NCBI RefSeq assembly: GCF_001591365.1
Contig: NZ_BCUT01000005.1
Location: 558,001-622,000 of the forward strand
Source of the DNA: Variovorax paradoxus NBRC 15149
GTDB lineage: Bacteria > Pseudomonadota > Gammaproteobacteria > Burkholderiales > Burkholderiaceae_C
Length of the DNA stretch: 64,000 nucleotides
Direction of reading: 5' to 3'
The notes under the pieces are model-generated. The model had not been told where the DNA came from and made no database searches. It saw nothing but the letters and a program-made list of their open reading frames with translations. This document shows positions 34,882 through 43,504 of the stretch, piece after piece. Each line of letters starts with the position of its first letter. Position 1 is the first letter of the stretch. Position numbers and translations under genes: made by a program.

Positions 34882-35574
34882 ATGCCCAAATGTCTTTGGA
34901 CCGCCATTACCGCCTTGGCGCTGCTCATCACCGCATCGGCAACCGCTTCAGCCAATCCGCTTCCGATCAACCAGTTGCCGATGTACGGCGGTCGCGCCAA
35001 GACGGAAGAGATGAAAAGCGCCGATGCCGACTTCATCGCGTCGATGAAGAAGGGTGGCCTCTCTCGCGCCGACGGAGCGAAGCAGGTGCTCGGCCGGGGT
35101 TGGGCAGCCTGGGCCAAGGGAGACACGACGACGGCAATGGCGCGCTTCAACCAGGCGTGGCTGCTGGACCCCGAGAACGGCAACGTGTATCACGGCTTCG
35201 CGCTGATCACGGCGGGTCGCGACGGCACGGCATCGGAGGTGGAGCGCTTCTTCCGATTGGCAACATCGAGGCCGAAGGTCGATGCCGAGGCCTTTGTCGA
35301 CTACGGCAAGTTTCTCTGGATGGTGAAGCGGCTCGATGAAAGTCAGGCCGAGCTGAACAAGGCGCTCCGGATCTCGGCGACCGCGCGCAATGCGCGCTCC
35401 CACGTGGCTTTCACGTACTACCTGAAGAACGACTTCACAAATGCCTGTACATGGGCATGGGAAGCAAGGAACAACGGCGACGAGCTCGAGAGAGGTTTTC
35501 TCGAGGAAATGTGCAACCGCGCCGGCAAGCCGGACGAAGGGAAGCCCGCTTCCCCGGCCGGCCCACCCGCCTGA
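34882..35574 (+). CDS. Periplasmic TPR-like protein
   Basis: A 230-residue protein with a signal peptide (MPKCLWTAITALALLITASATASA, cut near 24-25). The mature part has helical repeats of TPR type, for example GWAAWAKGDTTTAMARFNQA and AFVDYGKFLWMVKRLDESQA, and a proline-rich end. No lipobox is present at the cleavage site. It is preceded by GGGAGA and stands alone before urtA; I do not know its role. Confidence 0.8.
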   Translation: MPKCLWTAITALALLITASATASANPLPINQLPMYGGRAKTEEMKSADADFIASMKKGGLSRADGAKQVLGRGWAAWAKGDTTTAMARFNQAWLLDPENGNVYHGFALITAGRDGTASEVERFFRLATSRPKVDAEAFVDYGKFLWMVKRLDESQAELNKALRISATARNARSHVAFTYYLKNDFTNACTWAWEARNNGDELERGFLEEMCNRAGKPDEGKPASPAGPPA

Positions 35575-35692
35575 GTACCTCCGTGTACGCCACCCGGCGT
35601 ATTTCTCGCGGACGGGCGAATCCGCAGACTCTCCTCCATCGTCCGGCTCGACCGGCGACCAGGTTTCAACCACCCCCGGAGCAGGAGTCCAC

Positions 35693-36961
35693 ATGCAACG
35701 TCGTTTCACACTCAAGGCGCTCACCGCCGCCGTCGCCCTGGCCAGCATCTCCGCTGCGCCGGCCTTTGCCGCCGACACCATCAAGGTCGGCGTGCTGCAC
35801 TCGCTGTCGGGCACGATGGCCATTTCGGAAACCGTGTTGAAAGACACGGTGCTGATGGCCATCGACGACATCAACAAGAAGGGCGGCGTGCTGGGCAAGC
35901 AGCTCGAGCCCGTGGTGGTCGACCCGGCGTCCAACTGGCCGCTGTTCGCAGAAAAGACCAAGCAGCTGCTCGGCCAGGACAAGGTCTCGGTGATCTTCGG
36001 CTGCTGGACCTCGGTGTCGCGCAAGTCGGTGCTGCCGGTGGTCGAGGAAATGAACGGCCTGCTGTTCTACCCCGTGCAGTACGAGGGCGAAGAGCTCAGC
36101 AAGAACGTGTTCTACACCGGCGCCGCGCCCAATCAGCAGGCCATTCCGGCGGTCGACTACCTGATGAGCAAGGAAGGCGGCGGCGCCAAGCGCTGGGTGC
36201 TGCTGGGCACCGACTATGTCTACCCCCGCACTACCAACAAGATCCTGCGCGCCTACCTCAAGAGCAAGGGCGTGAAGGACACCGACATCGACGAGAAGTA
36301 CACCCCCTTCGGCCACAGCGACTACCAGACCATCGTCGCCGACATCAAGAAGTTCTCCTCGGGCGGCAAGACCGCGGTGGTCTCGACCATCAACGGCGAC
36401 TCCAATGTGCCCTTCTACAAGGAACTCGGCAACGCAGGCCTCAAGGCCAAGGACGTGCCGGTGGTGGCCTTCTCGGTGGGCGAGGAAGAACTGCGCGGCG
36501 TGGACACCAAGCCGCTGGTCGGCCACCTGGCTGCATGGAACTACTTCATGTCGATCAAGAACCCGACCAACACCGCGTTCATCAAGCAGTGGAGCGACTA
36601 CGCCAAGGCCAAGAACATCGCCGGCCACAAGGACAAGCCGCTCACCAACGACCCGATGGAAGCCACCTGGATCGGCATCCACATGTGGAAGCAGGCCGTG
36701 GAGAAGGCCAAGAGCACCGACACCGACAAGGTGATCGCGGCCATGGCCGGCCAGACCTTCACGGCCCCCTCGGGCATCGTCTCGAAGATGGACGAGAAGA
36801 ACCATCACCTGCACAAGAGCGTGTTCATCGGCGAGATCAAGGCCGACGGCCAGTTCAGCGTAGTCTGGAAGACGCCGGGCCCGGTCAAGGCCAAGCCGTG
36901 GAGCCCGTACATCGAAGGCAATGACAAGAAGCCGGACCAGCCGGCCGGCAAGTCGCTGTAA
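35693..36961 (+). CDS. urtA: Urea ABC transporter substrate-binding protein
   Basis: A 422-residue periplasmic binding protein with a Sec signal (MQRRFTLKALTAAVALASIS..., cleaved after AFA near residue 26). IKVGVLHSLSGTMAISETVLKD-type sequence near 30-50, IFGCWTSVSRKSVLPVVEE and FYPVQYEGEE are hallmarks of UrtA/AmiC-like urea or short-chain amide binders. It heads urtABCDE. AGGAGT lies just before the ATG. Nitrogen control is usual for this operon, but I found no sigma-54 site upstream. Confidence 0.96.
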   Translation: MQRRFTLKALTAAVALASISAAPAFAADTIKVGVLHSLSGTMAISETVLKDTVLMAIDDINKKGGVLGKQLEPVVVDPASNWPLFAEKTKQLLGQDKVSVIFGCWTSVSRKSVLPVVEEMNGLLFYPVQYEGEELSKNVFYTGAAPNQQAIPAVDYLMSKEGGGAKRWVLLGTDYVYPRTTNKILRAYLKSKGVKDTDIDEKYTPFGHSDYQTIVADIKKFSSGGKTAVVSTINGDSNVPFYKELGNAGLKAKDVPVVAFSVGEEELRGVDTKPLVGHLAAWNYFMSIKNPTNTAFIKQWSDYAKAKNIAGHKDKPLTNDPMEATWIGIHMWKQAVEKAKSTDTDKVIAAMAGQTFTAPSGIVSKMDEKNHHLHKSVFIGEIKADGQFSVVWKTPGPVKAKPWSPYIEGNDKKPDQPAGKSL

Positions 36962-36970
36962 GCGTGTTTC

Positions 36971-37084
36971 TCCCTCCCCTTCCGGGGGAGGGCAGGGGTG
37001 GGGGCTGGCGGCGGTTGCTACGGGCACTGCGCCTGGACAAGTGCCGCGTGCCCCCACCCCGACCCTCCCCCGGAAGGGGAGGGA
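36971..37084. repeat. 34-bp inverted repeat in the urtA-urtB gap
   Basis: The arms 36971-37004 and 37051-37084 are inverted copies with one two-base difference, around a 46-bp loop. Each arm itself contains a CTCCCC(TT)CCGGGGGAG-type palindrome, related to 11113-11134. In RNA it would form a long stable stem just after the binding-protein gene. Confidence 0.9.
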
Positions 37085-37108
37085 GCCAACCCAACTTCCG
37101 GTTTCACG

Positions 37109-38692
37109 ATGCTTCGACGACCCCTTCACTGTGCACTCGCCGCCATGCTGTTCATGGCATCGGCCGTCCACGCGCTGACCGCCGACGAAGCCCGCGCCAT
37201 CGCCTCGGGCGAATCCGAGGCGCGCATCAACGCGCTCAACAAGGCCGTGCTCACGGCCGACGACAAGACCGCCGCGTTCATCCAGGCGATGTCCGAGGAT
37301 GCGGTCAAGTACACCGAAGACAAGGTCTTCGTGATGAAAGACGACAAAGGCTACGACCCCGTGACCGGTGCCGAGCTGAAGGTGCCCGACACGGCCGAGG
37401 ACGTGGTCAACAACAACCTCATGCGCGGCGCGCTCGATGCCGCGCAGGCCGCGCTCAAGCTCACGAGCAAGGACGACGCGGTGCGCGCCGAAGCCGCGCA
37501 GGCGCTCTTCAAGGAGCCCGACGAATCGCGCGTGCCGATGGTCGAGAAGGCGCTGGCCGCCGAGACCAACCCCGGCATCAAGGCGCAGCTGCAGCTGGTG
37601 CGCGCCGCCAGCATGCTCACCAGCGCCGACAAGGCCAGGCGCCTTGCCGCGGCCAAGGAGCTCGGCGCCAACACCAGCCCCGACACCAAGCTGCTGCTCA
37701 ACCAGCGCCTGGCCGACGAGACCGAGGCCGACGTCAAGGCCGCCATCGTCGCCTCCATCGCGAGCATCGACGGCTCGCTGGTCTGGGGCGACCGCATCAA
37801 CGCGGTGTTCAGCGGCATCAGCCTGGGCTCGGTGCTGCTGCTGGCCGCGCTGGGCCTGGCCATCACCTACGGCCTGATGGGCGTCATCAACATGGCGCAC
37901 GGCGAGCTGATGATGATCGGCGCCTACGCCACCTACGTGATGCAGGGCATCTTCCAGCGCTACATGCCCGAGGCGGCTTTCGGCTGGTACCTGGTGGCGG
38001 CCATTCCGGTGGCCTTCCTGAGTTCCGCGCTGGTGGGCGCGGTGCTCGAGCGCGGCGTGATCCGCTTCCTCTACGGCCGGCCGCTCGAGACGCTGCTGGC
38101 CACCTGGGGCATCAGCCTGATGCTGCAGCAGCTCGTGCGCTCGCTGTTCGGCGCGCAGAACGTGGGCGTGGAAAATCCCGGCTGGATGAGCGGCGGCTTC
38201 ACCATGCTGAGCAACGTCACGCTGCCGTGGAACCGCATCTGCATCATCGTCTTTGCGGTGCTGGTGCTGCTTGCGATGGGCTGGCTCATCGGCCGCACGC
38301 GGCTGGGCCTGTTCGTGCGCGGCGTCACGCAGAACCGGCCGATCGCATCGTGCATGGGCGTGAACACCGCGCGCATCGACACCTACGCCTTCGCGCTCGG
38401 CTCCGGCATTGCGGGCCTCGCGGGCTGCGCGCTGAGCCAGATCGGCAACGTCGGGCCGGACCTCGGCCAAAGCTACATCGTGGACAGCTTCATGGTGGTC
38501 GTGATGGGCGGTGTGGGCCAGCTCGCGGGCACGGTGTATGCGGCCATGGGCCTGGGCATTCTCAACAAGTTCATCGAAGGCTGGGCGGGCGCGGTGCTCG
38601 CGAAGATCGCGGTGCTTGTTTTCATCATCATCTTCATTCAAAAGAGACCTCAAGGCATCTTCGCCATGAAGGGCCGGAGCGCAGAAGCATGA
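37109..38692 (+). CDS. urtB: Urea ABC transporter permease UrtB
   Basis: A 527-residue permease of the LivH family. After a signal-like helix (about 1-20), a soluble alpha-helical periplasmic domain (about 21-235) with HEAT-like repeats is present, which is usual in proteobacterial UrtB. About eight membrane helices follow, with GVINMAHGELMMIGAYATY (LivH signature) and VMGGVGQLAGTVYAA. The stop overlaps the urtC start as ATGA. Confidence 0.95.
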   Translation: MLRRPLHCALAAMLFMASAVHALTADEARAIASGESEARINALNKAVLTADDKTAAFIQAMSEDAVKYTEDKVFVMKDDKGYDPVTGAELKVPDTAEDVVNNNLMRGALDAAQAALKLTSKDDAVRAEAAQALFKEPDESRVPMVEKALAAETNPGIKAQLQLVRAASMLTSADKARRLAAAKELGANTSPDTKLLLNQRLADETEADVKAAIVASIASIDGSLVWGDRINAVFSGISLGSVLLLAALGLAITYGLMGVINMAHGELMMIGAYATYVMQGIFQRYMPEAAFGWYLVAAIPVAFLSSALVGAVLERGVIRFLYGRPLETLLATWGISLMLQQLVRSLFGAQNVGVENPGWMSGGFTMLSNVTLPWNRICIIVFAVLVLLAMGWLIGRTRLGLFVRGVTQNRPIASCMGVNTARIDTYAFALGSGIAGLAGCALSQIGNVGPDLGQSYIVDSFMVVVMGGVGQLAGTVYAAMGLGILNKFIEGWAGAVLAKIAVLVFIIIFIQKRPQGIFAMKGRSAEA

Positions 38693-39909
38693 GCAAGGTT
38701 GTGTTGCCAACCAAAGGTCCGCTGTTGAGCGGCAAGGGCTGGACGGCCTTCTTCGTCGCGCTGATCGTGGTGTGCGCGGTGGCACCGGTGCTCAACATGG
38801 TGGTGCCGGCCGGCAGCCCGCTGCACATGAGCGACTACGCGGTGGCACTGGTCGGCAAGATCATGTGCTACGCGATCTGCGCGCTGGCCATGGACCTGAT
38901 CTGGGGCTACACCGGCATCCTTTCGCTGGGCCACGGCCTCTTCTTCGCGCTCGGCGGCTACATGATGGGCATGTACCTGATGCGCCAGATCGGCCGCGAC
39001 GGCAACTACAAGAGCGACCTGCCGGACTTCATGGTGTTCCTCGACTGGAAGACGCTGCCCTGGCACTGGACCTTCAGCGACAGCTTCATTGCCACGCTGG
39101 TGCTGATCGTCGCGGTGCCGGGCCTCATTGCCTTCGTGTTCGGCTTCTTCGCCTTCCGCTCGCGCATCAAGGGCGTGTATTTCTCGATCATCACGCAGGC
39201 CATGACCTTTGCCGCGATGCTGCTGTTCTTCCGCAACGAGACGGGCTTTGGCGGCAACAACGGCTTCACCGACTTCAAGCGCATCCTGGGCATTCCGATC
39301 GCCACGCAGGAAATGCGCATGACGCTCTTCGCGCTCACAGGCCTCACGCTGCTGGGCTTCTTCCTGTTTGCGAAGTGGCTCATCGCAAGCAAGTTCGGCC
39401 GCGTGCTGCAGGCCATCCGTGATGCTGAAACGCGCGTGATGTTCTCGGGCTACAACCCGCTGCCCTACAAGCTCACGATCTGGGTCATCTCGGCCGTGAT
39501 GTGCGGCGTGGCGGGTGCGCTGTACGTGCCGCAGGTCGGCATCATCAACCCCGGCGAGATGAGCGCGGCCAACTCCATCGAGATCGCGATCTGGGCCGCG
39601 GTGGGCGGGCGCGCGACGCTGATCGGGCCGATCATCGGCGCCTTCATCGTCAACGGCGCGAAGAGCTGGCTCACGGTGGCCTACCCCGAGTACTGGCTGT
39701 ACTTCCTGGGTGCCTTGTTCATTGCCGTCACCCTGTTCCTGCCGAACGGCATCGTGGGCCTGGTGAAGAAATGGCTGTCGCGTGAAAAGGCGGCGCCGAG
39801 CGCCGGCCGAGAGGAAGCACAGCGCGCCATGGCTGCCGCGCAAGGCGTGGAGCCGGAGGCGCTGCACGCGCCGCTGGTCGTGCCCGAAGTGAAGGGAGCG
39901 CGTGCATGA
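38689..39909 (+). CDS. urtC: Urea ABC transporter permease UrtC
   Basis: A 406-residue LivM-type permease. WGYTGILSLGHGLFFALGGY is the family signature and VGGRATLIGPIIGAF the conserved C-terminal loop. The last 35 or so residues are a charged cytoplasmic tail rich in alanine and glutamate. Its stop overlaps the ATG of the 40-codon repeat ORF. The open frame running in from 36964 is not coding upstream of 38689. Confidence 0.95.
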   Translation: MSKVVLPTKGPLLSGKGWTAFFVALIVVCAVAPVLNMVVPAGSPLHMSDYAVALVGKIMCYAICALAMDLIWGYTGILSLGHGLFFALGGYMMGMYLMRQIGRDGNYKSDLPDFMVFLDWKTLPWHWTFSDSFIATLVLIVAVPGLIAFVFGFFAFRSRIKGVYFSIITQAMTFAAMLLFFRNETGFGGNNGFTDFKRILGIPIATQEMRMTLFALTGLTLLGFFLFAKWLIASKFGRVLQAIRDAETRVMFSGYNPLPYKLTIWVISAVMCGVAGALYVPQVGIINPGEMSAANSIEIAIWAAVGGRATLIGPIIGAFIVNGAKSWLTVAYPEYWLYFLGALFIAVTLFLPNGIVGLVKKWLSREKAAPSAGREEAQRAMAAAQGVEPEALHAPLVVPEVKGARA

Positions 39910-40025
39910 GCCGCCGGGCCGCTCCCAAGGCGAATACCGCAGCGCGAAGCGCGGAGGTTTCTGAAATGAGCCGCCGGGCCGCTCCCAAGGCGAATACCGC
40001 AGCGCGAAGCGCGGAGGTTTCTGAA
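39906..40025 (+). repeat. Perfect 60-bp tandem duplication between urtC and urtD
   Basis: Bases 39906-39965 and 39966-40025 are identical. Each unit contains GCCGCCGGGCCGCTCCCAAG and a GCGCGAAGCGCGG hairpin. The first half is shared with the dispersed element at 18934-18957. Perfect identity suggests a recent duplication, or selection for frame. Confidence 0.97.
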
Positions 40026-40028
40026 TGA
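39906..40028 (+). CDS. 40-codon ORF made of two identical 20-residue repeats, coupled between urtC and urtD
   Basis: The ORF begins at the ATG fused to the urtC stop (ATGA at 39906) and ends with a TGA fused to the urtD ATG (ATGA at 40025). It encodes MSRRAAPKANTAARSAEVSE twice, from a perfect 60-bp tandem duplication. The peptide is basic and low-complexity, with no hydrophobic part. It is short and may be only a translated intergenic repeat, but phase and stops keep the ribosome moving from urtC to urtD. Whether the peptide is functional is unknown. Confidence 0.5.
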   Translation: MSRRAAPKANTAARSAEVSEMSRRAAPKANTAARSAEVSE

Positions 40029-40903
40029 CACCCGACCTGATGGAAGCCGGCGCCGAGCGCGCCGCCCGCGCCAAGGGCATGCACCACGCGGGCGGCAGCA
40101 CCGAATCGGGCGGCCGTTCCGCGGACTTCGGCCGCATCGCAACGCCGGGCGAAGTGGACGTGACGCACGGCCGCATCCTCTACCTGGAGGACGTGAGCGT
40201 GAGCTTCGACGGCTTCAAGGCCATCAACAAGCTGTCGCTCGACATTGCGCCGGGCGAGCTGCGCTGCATCATCGGCCCGAACGGTGCGGGCAAGACCACG
40301 ATGATGGACATCATCACCGGCAAGACGCGGCCCGACGAGGGCACGGTGTTCTTCGGCAGCACCATCGACCTGCTGCGCCATCGCGAGGCCGACATCGCGC
40401 AGCTGGGCATCGGCCGCAAGTTCCAGAAGCCGACGGTGTTCGAGCATCTCACGGTGTTCGAGAACCTCGAGCTCGCGCTCAAGACCAACAAGGGCGTGCG
40501 CGCGTCGATGCTGTTCAGGCTCGACTCGGCGCAGAGCGATCGGCTCGCCGAGGTGCTGCAGACCATTCACCTGGCCGACAGCGTGTCGCGCCTGGCCGGC
40601 AACCTGAGCCATGGCCAGAAGCAGTGGCTCGAGATCGGCATGCTGCTGATGCAGGACCCGAAACTGCTGCTGCTCGACGAGCCCGTGGCCGGCATGACCG
40701 ACGAGGAAACGGCGCGCACCGCCGAGCTGTTCCTCACGCTCAAGGGCAAGCATTCGCTGATGGTGGTGGAGCACGACATGAGCTTCATCCGCACCATTTC
40801 CGAGATCGTCACCGTGCTGTGCGACGGGTCCGTGCTGGCGCAGGGTACGCTGGACGAAGTGCAGGCGGATGAACGCGTGATCGAGGTTTATCTTGGGCGG
40901 TGA
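40025..40903 (+). CDS. urtD: Urea ABC transporter ATP-binding protein UrtD
   Basis: A 292-residue LivG-type ATPase. A 40-residue low-complexity N-terminal extension precedes the domain, which starts near ILYLEDVSVSFDGFKAINKL. Walker A is GPNGAGKTT, the signature is the variant LSHGQKQWLEIG (H for G is typical of UrtD), and Walker B is LLLLDEPVAGM. The start codon is that of the coupled ATGA after the repeat ORF. The extension may come from the region where the repeat inserted. Confidence 0.95.
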   Translation: MTPDLMEAGAERAARAKGMHHAGGSTESGGRSADFGRIATPGEVDVTHGRILYLEDVSVSFDGFKAINKLSLDIAPGELRCIIGPNGAGKTTMMDIITGKTRPDEGTVFFGSTIDLLRHREADIAQLGIGRKFQKPTVFEHLTVFENLELALKTNKGVRASMLFRLDSAQSDRLAEVLQTIHLADSVSRLAGNLSHGQKQWLEIGMLLMQDPKLLLLDEPVAGMTDEETARTAELFLTLKGKHSLMVVEHDMSFIRTISEIVTVLCDGSVLAQGTLDEVQADERVIEVYLGR

Positions 40904-40930
40904 ATGGGTCACTGTTGGTGTCCGGGGCTC

Positions 40931-41114
40931 GGCGACGGGGGCTGTGCCCTTGAGCGGCCGACGTCACCGGCCCTTCGGGCTTCCCTGCGCTGCTCGCGAC
41001 GGGCGGGGTCTCGCAGAGCTCGCTTCGCTCAAACAGCTGCGAGCCCTGATCCGCCCGTCGCTGCGCTGCTCGGCGGTGCCTCAACGGCCGCCCAAGGGCA
41101 CAGCCCCCGTCGCC
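40931..41114. repeat. Hairpin element, unit 1 (urtD-urtE gap)
   Basis: Terminal arms 40931-40960 and 41085-41114 are inverted copies with a single mismatch in the first 30 bases (GGCGACGGGGGCTGTGCCC...). Inside them lies a 108-bp segment (40969-41076) that recurs in inverted orientation in unit 2 (41245-41352). The gap is untranslated. Confidence 0.9.
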
Positions 41115-41148
41115 GCGGTCAGAGCCGCGGTGCACCCCCTGCCTTCCT

Positions 41149-41169
41149 CCCTCTCCCTCCGGGAGAGGG
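41149..41169. repeat. CCCTCTCCC/GGGAGAGGG palindrome between the two hairpin units
   Basis: A 9-bp perfect stem around TCC, at the centre of symmetry between the two units. Such palindromes are widespread interspersed repeats in proteobacteria. Confidence 0.85.
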
Positions 41170-41205
41170 CAGGGGTGAGGGCCGACGGCCTCAGCACGAC
41201 GACCA

Positions 41206-41393
41206 GCGCCCGGTATGCGGCGCGGCGTGGGCGGCCCCTCTGTGCCGCCGAGGAGCGCAGCGTTTCGCGGATCAGGGCTCGCAGCTGTTTGAGCGAAGCG
41301 AGTTCTGCGAGACCCCGCGAAACGCGAGCACCGCAGGGGAGCCCGAAGGGCCGGCATAGTGGGGCCGGCCGCGCCGTGCCGCATACCGGGCGC
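41206..41393. repeat. Hairpin element, unit 2 (urtD-urtE gap), inverted relative to unit 1
   Basis: Terminal arms starting GCGCCCGGTATGCGG at about 41207 and its inverse ending about 41393 match at about 30 of 33 positions, but their sequence differs from the arms of unit 1. The core 41245-41352 is the near-perfect reverse complement of 40969-41076. So cores are conserved while closing stems differ yet stay self-complementary. Confidence 0.9.
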
Positions 41394-41425
41394 CTCCAAC
41401 AAGAACAAAGGAAGGCGCCAACAAA

Positions 41426-42118
41426 ATGCTGACAGTCAAAAACATCCACCAGTACTACGGCGGCTCCCACATCCTCAGAGACGTGAGCTTCGAGGCCACG
41501 CTGGGCAAGGTCACCGTATTGCTGGGCCGCAACGGCGTAGGCAAGACCACGCTGCTCAAGTCGCTCATGGGCTTGGTGCCCATCAAGAGCGGCAGCATCG
41601 AACTCGAAGGCAAGCCAATCCACAAGGCCACGCCTTACGACAGGGCAAGAGCAGGCATCGGCTTCGTCCCCCAGGGCAGAGAGATCTTTGCCAGGCTCAC
41701 GGTCGAGGAAAACCTGCGCATGGGCCTGGCCTACAAGAGCGGCAGCACGCCCATTCCGTCGGAGCTGTTCGACCTGTTCCCCGTGCTCAAGCAGATGATC
41801 AACCGGAGGGGCGGCGACCTCTCGGGCGGCCAGCAGCAGCAGCTTGCGATCGCCCGCGCGCTGGCGCCCAAGCCCAAGCTCTTGATCCTCGACGAGCCCA
41901 CCGAAGGCATCCAGCCCAGCATCATCAAGGACATCGGCCGCGTCATCCGCATGCTGGCCGACCGCGGCGACATGGCCATCGTGCTGTGCGAGCAGTACTA
42001 CGACTTTGCGCAGGAGTTGGCCGACGACTACCTCGTGATGGAGCGCGGCGAGGTCATTGCGCGCGGCCTCGGCAAGGACATGGAAGCGCAGGGCGTGCGC
42101 CAGCTCGTCGCGATCTGA
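41426..42118 (+). CDS. urtE: Urea ABC transporter ATP-binding protein UrtE
   Basis: A 230-residue LivF-type ATPase. Walker A is GRNGVGKTTLLKSLMG, the signature is LSGGQQQQLAIARAL, and Walker B is LLILDEPTEGIQPS, with GIQPS typical of UrtE/LivF. AAGGA precedes the ATG. It is separated from urtD by 522 bases of repeats, unusual for this operon, but keeps the same orientation and order. No urease gene follows. Confidence 0.95.
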   Translation: MLTVKNIHQYYGGSHILRDVSFEATLGKVTVLLGRNGVGKTTLLKSLMGLVPIKSGSIELEGKPIHKATPYDRARAGIGFVPQGREIFARLTVEENLRMGLAYKSGSTPIPSELFDLFPVLKQMINRRGGDLSGGQQQQLAIARALAPKPKLLILDEPTEGIQPSIIKDIGRVIRMLADRGDMAIVLCEQYYDFAQELADDYLVMERGEVIARGLGKDMEAQGVRQLVAI

Positions 42119-42244
42119 CAACGGGCCACGGGCCGGCATCCCGGTATCAGCCCCGCAGCATCGCCGTATCGGCAGAAATTCAGGGTTTACCCTAAAATCA
42201 GGCCTCTGCCCGCTGCCGCCGGGCACCCCCCCAGGAGCCTGGCC

Positions 42245-43504
42245 TTGAACGCCTCCCCACCCGCGCTGGACGGCGCGGACACCGACATTTCCGTTGTTTC
42301 CCCCGCCGCACGGCCCGTGAATTTCCTGCGCGCCGTGCTTGCGCTCGGCGTCGGCGGCTTCGCCATCGGCACCGGCGAGTTCGTGATCATGGGCCTCTTG
42401 CCTGAAGTGGCCAAGGACATCGACGTCAGCATTCCCCAGGCCGGCCACGTCATCAGCGCCTATGCGCTCGGCGTGGTCATCGGCGCCCCGGTGCTCGCGG
42501 TGCTGGCCGCCGGCTGGCGCCGCCGCGCGCTGCTGATCGCGCTCATGGCCGTGTTTGCCGCCGGCAACTTCGCGAGCGCGATGGCGCCCGGCTACCTGTC
42601 GCTCAACCTGCTGCGCTTTGCCACCGGGCTGCCGCACGGCACCTACTTCGGCGTGGCCGCGCTGGTGGCCGCCACGCTCGCGCCGCCGGGGCGCCGCGCG
42701 CGCGCCGTGGGCCTCGTGATGCTGGGGCTCACCGGCGCCACGCTGGTCGGCGTGCCGATCGCGGCCTGGCTCGGCCAGCTGTTCGGCTGGCGCGCGGCCT
42801 TCGTGTTCGTCGGCCTCATCGCACTGGTGGCCGTGGCGCTGCTGCGCCGCGACATCCCCGACCTTGCGGCGCCCGCAGGCGCCAGTCCCTGGCGCGAGCT
42901 CGGCGCACTCAAGCGCAAGCAGGTGTGGTTCACGCTCGGCATCGGTGCCATCGGCTTCGGCGGCATGTTCTCGGTGTTCAGCTACATCAAGCCCACGCTG
43001 ATCGAAGTGGCGGGCCTGCCGCTGGGCGGCGTGCCGTTCGTGCTTGCGCTGTTCGGCCTGGGCATGGTCACCGGCAACCTCGTCGGCTCGCGGCTGGCCG
43101 ACAAGTCGCTGATGCGCACGATCGGCGGCCTGCTCGTCTATGCGGCGCTGGTGCTCGCGATGTTCTCGTTCGCGGCGCACCACGTGGTCGCCGCGGCGGT
43201 CAACGTGTTTCTCATCGGCACCACCGTGGCCATCGGCCCGGCGCTGCAGATCCGCCTGATGGACGTGGCCGGCGACGCGCAGACGCTCGCCGCGGCGCTC
43301 AACCACTCGGCCTTCAACATGGCCAATGCGCTGGGCGCCTGGCTCGGCGGCGTGGCCATTGCGGCCGGGCTGGGCTGGACCTCGACCGGGTGGGTGGGTG
43401 CGCTGCTCGCGCTCGCGGGCATGGGGGTGTTCGGCTGGGCGATCGCGAGCGCGCGTGCCGAGGCGCGGCCGGGCAAGATCGCCTGCGAAGGTTCGGCGGG
43501 CTAG
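42245..43504 (+). CDS. MFS transporter, DHA1 family (AraJ/YdhP-like)
   Basis: A 419-residue, 12-helix exporter. ALGVGGFAIGTGEFVIMGLLPEVA-type sequence near residues 32-55 is the DHA1 sugar-efflux/AraJ hallmark, and RRRALLIALMAVFAAGN corresponds to the motif A region. HGTYFGVAALVAATLAPPGRR is also family-typical. It begins with TTG at 42245 behind a CAGGAG ribosome site. AGGGT-TT-ACCCT and TAAAAT (42182-42197) just upstream may form its promoter region. The TAG stop shares CTAG with the convergent anti-sigma gene. Confidence 0.88.
   Translation: MNASPPALDGADTDISVVSPAARPVNFLRAVLALGVGGFAIGTGEFVIMGLLPEVAKDIDVSIPQAGHVISAYALGVVIGAPVLAVLAAGWRRRALLIALMAVFAAGNFASAMAPGYLSLNLLRFATGLPHGTYFGVAALVAATLAPPGRRARAVGLVMLGLTGATLVGVPIAAWLGQLFGWRAAFVFVGLIALVAVALLRRDIPDLAAPAGASPWRELGALKRKQVWFTLGIGAIGFGGMFSVFSYIKPTLIEVAGLPLGGVPFVLALFGLGMVTGNLVGSRLADKSLMRTIGGLLVYAALVLAMFSFAAHHVVAAAVNVFLIGTTVAIGPALQIRLMDVAGDAQTLAAALNHSAFNMANALGAWLGGVAIAAGLGWTSTGWVGALLALAGMGVFGWAIASARAEARPGKIACEGSAG

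Noticed and set aside
35666..38785. A 1039-codon open frame antisense to urtA and urtB
   Set aside because: Translation is low-complexity (H, R, E, V rich) without recognisable motifs; it mirrors the real genes on the other strand.
40931..41393. The urtD-urtE gap as an insertion sequence or CRISPR array
   Set aside because: There is no transposase ORF and no regular short direct repeats with unique spacers; the repeats are inverted and only two units exist.
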